Below the pieces are notes generated by a model. It did no database searches. It was not told the DNA's origin and saw only the letters and a program-made list of their open reading frames with translations. Shown piece by piece: positions 63,438 to 64,000 of a stretch of 64,000 bases of DNA. The translations under genes and the position numbers were made by a program. Source of the stretch: DATCRE01 sp964235605. Its GTDB lineage: Bacteria > Bacteroidota > Bacteroidia > Cytophagales > Cyclobacteriaceae. The stretch is from assembly GCA_964235605.1 (NCBI GenBank), contig CAXSCR010000013.1, positions 1 to 64,000 of the forward strand, read 5' to 3'. Within the stretch, counting starts at the first letter, position 1, and the number at the start of each line of letters is the position of its first letter.

Positions 63438-64000
63438 TCAATTCTTTGTGTATAAAACGAATTACAGTATTGTCGCCTGAGGGCTCTCCCATGTCAATGG
63501 AAGAAACAGAGTAGTCTTTTTTATCGGCATAGATCAAAATAGTTTGAAAAAATTCTTTGAGCGATTTACTCACTGGGGTCATTTCTAACAACCAAGTTTT
63601 ATCATTTTCAAAAACATGCACGGTGAAATCTTTATTATCGAGCATAGTGCCTTGCACACAATCAACCATGATCTTATTTACCTGCTGAAATAGCTTGTTC
63701 GACTTCATATTCACTTTGCTCTCTTTCTGATTATCGCGTACCAACATTTGATCTCCATTCATGATCATCAAATATTGAAATGGCTTCTGATATTCAATCC
63801 GAACTTTATTTTCTCTCTTAAAAGTAAACTTCCCCTCCGAAATAATTTTCTCTTCCAATACTGCCAAGTTCTTCTCCTGAACAAAATCACTTTTAATAGA
63901 ATGAATTTTCTTCGCTTCAATGGCGAATTGTTTTTTGAAGCTCGCTATGTTGGAGATGGGGGTGAAACCGGTGTATTGGGCGGAAGTGGTGGTGACCGTT
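63400..64000 (-). CDS. LolA-like outer membrane lipoprotein carrier, 5' end beyond the window
   Basis: The open frame does not begin at the TTG at 63867 but continues to the window edge: TVTTTSAQYTGFTPIS, then FKKQFAIEAKKIHSIKSDFV and QEKNLAVLEEKIISEG. The first residues look like the end of a signal peptide with cleavage after TSA. SDFVQEKN, SEGKFTFKRENKVRIEYQKP and MNGDQMLVRDNQKESKVN match the LolA/LppM-like fold of periplasmic lipid carriers. In aryl-polyene clusters a LolA-like protein is thought to carry the product across the periplasm. At least 199 residues are in the window. Confidence 0.8.
   Translation of the reverse strand, partial: TVTTTSAQYTGFTPISNIASFKKQFAIEAKKIHSIKSDFVQEKNLAVLEEKIISEGKFTFKRENKVRIEYQKPFQYLMIMNGDQMLVRDNQKESKVNMKSNKLFQQVNKIMVDCVQGTMLDNKDFTVHVFENDKTWLLEMTPVSKSLKEFFQTILIYADKKDYSVSSIDMGEPSGDNTVIRFIHKELNVPIQDAVFAGK

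Overview
The window reads as chromosome of a Bacteroidota bacterium, most likely Cytophagales. Signs are the low GC content, promoter-like sites of the form TTG-N20-TAnnTTTG, a DNA polymerase III alpha subunit with a fused N-terminal proofreading exonuclease, the Bacteroidota-type succinate dehydrogenase set, FG-GAP/UnbV lipoproteins, and part of a flexirubin/aryl-polyene type pigment operon. I saw no tRNA, rRNA, CRISPR array or prophage.

Layout. 1-4021: ECF sigma factor with a membrane partner, a GNAT acetyltransferase, a serine-hydrolase lipoprotein and a beta-barrel-like protein. 4002-9073 (minus): five-gene block of RMD1-family membrane protein, C39-like cysteine peptidase, RimK-like ATP-grasp ligase, GCS2-type ligase and N-formylglutamate amidohydrolase, which looks like an uncharacterised pathway making and cutting amide bonds. 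9249-16381: secreted S1/P1 nuclease, MBL hydrolase, Crp/Fnr regulator, sdhCAB, and a 35-residue membrane ORF. 16581-21146: dnaE and a small membrane protein. 21854-26741: two paralogous lipoproteins in a duplicated segment with a group II intron-like 5' fragment between them and a decayed sigma factor upstream. 26987-34979: FG-GAP/UnbV lipoprotein, pgk, pfkA, ahcY. 35079-44307: small secreted proteins, a sigma-54 response regulator convergent with a hybrid histidine kinase, a beta-barrel protein, trxA, nadA-nadB. 44308-47242: gene-poor region with an internally deleted IS (MITE-like), flanking duplications, an inverted pair of REP-like hairpins, a NUDIX gene and a 170-180 bp tandem array. 47243-51289: tsaC/Sua5, FrnE/DsbA-like protein, sialidase-like Asp-box protein, coiled-coil lipoprotein. 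51348-51620: three copies of one hairpin with compensatory base changes. 51852-52392: broken reading frames. 52393-64000 (minus): tightly overlapping pigment/lipid operon that continues past the right edge.

Most original observations: the covarying three-hairpin array; the five-gene amidoligase/peptidase/RMD1 block; a GT2-DUF2062 gene split exactly at an A10 tract; about ten unrelated-sequence intergenic repeats that all have 7-bp periodicity, one of which has become the N-terminal leader of a predicted lipoprotein; and a group II intron-like remnant directly behind a rho-independent terminator. Several database-style start codons are re-called using promoters, terminators and lipoboxes. All functional statements rest on reading motifs by eye; no searches were run.
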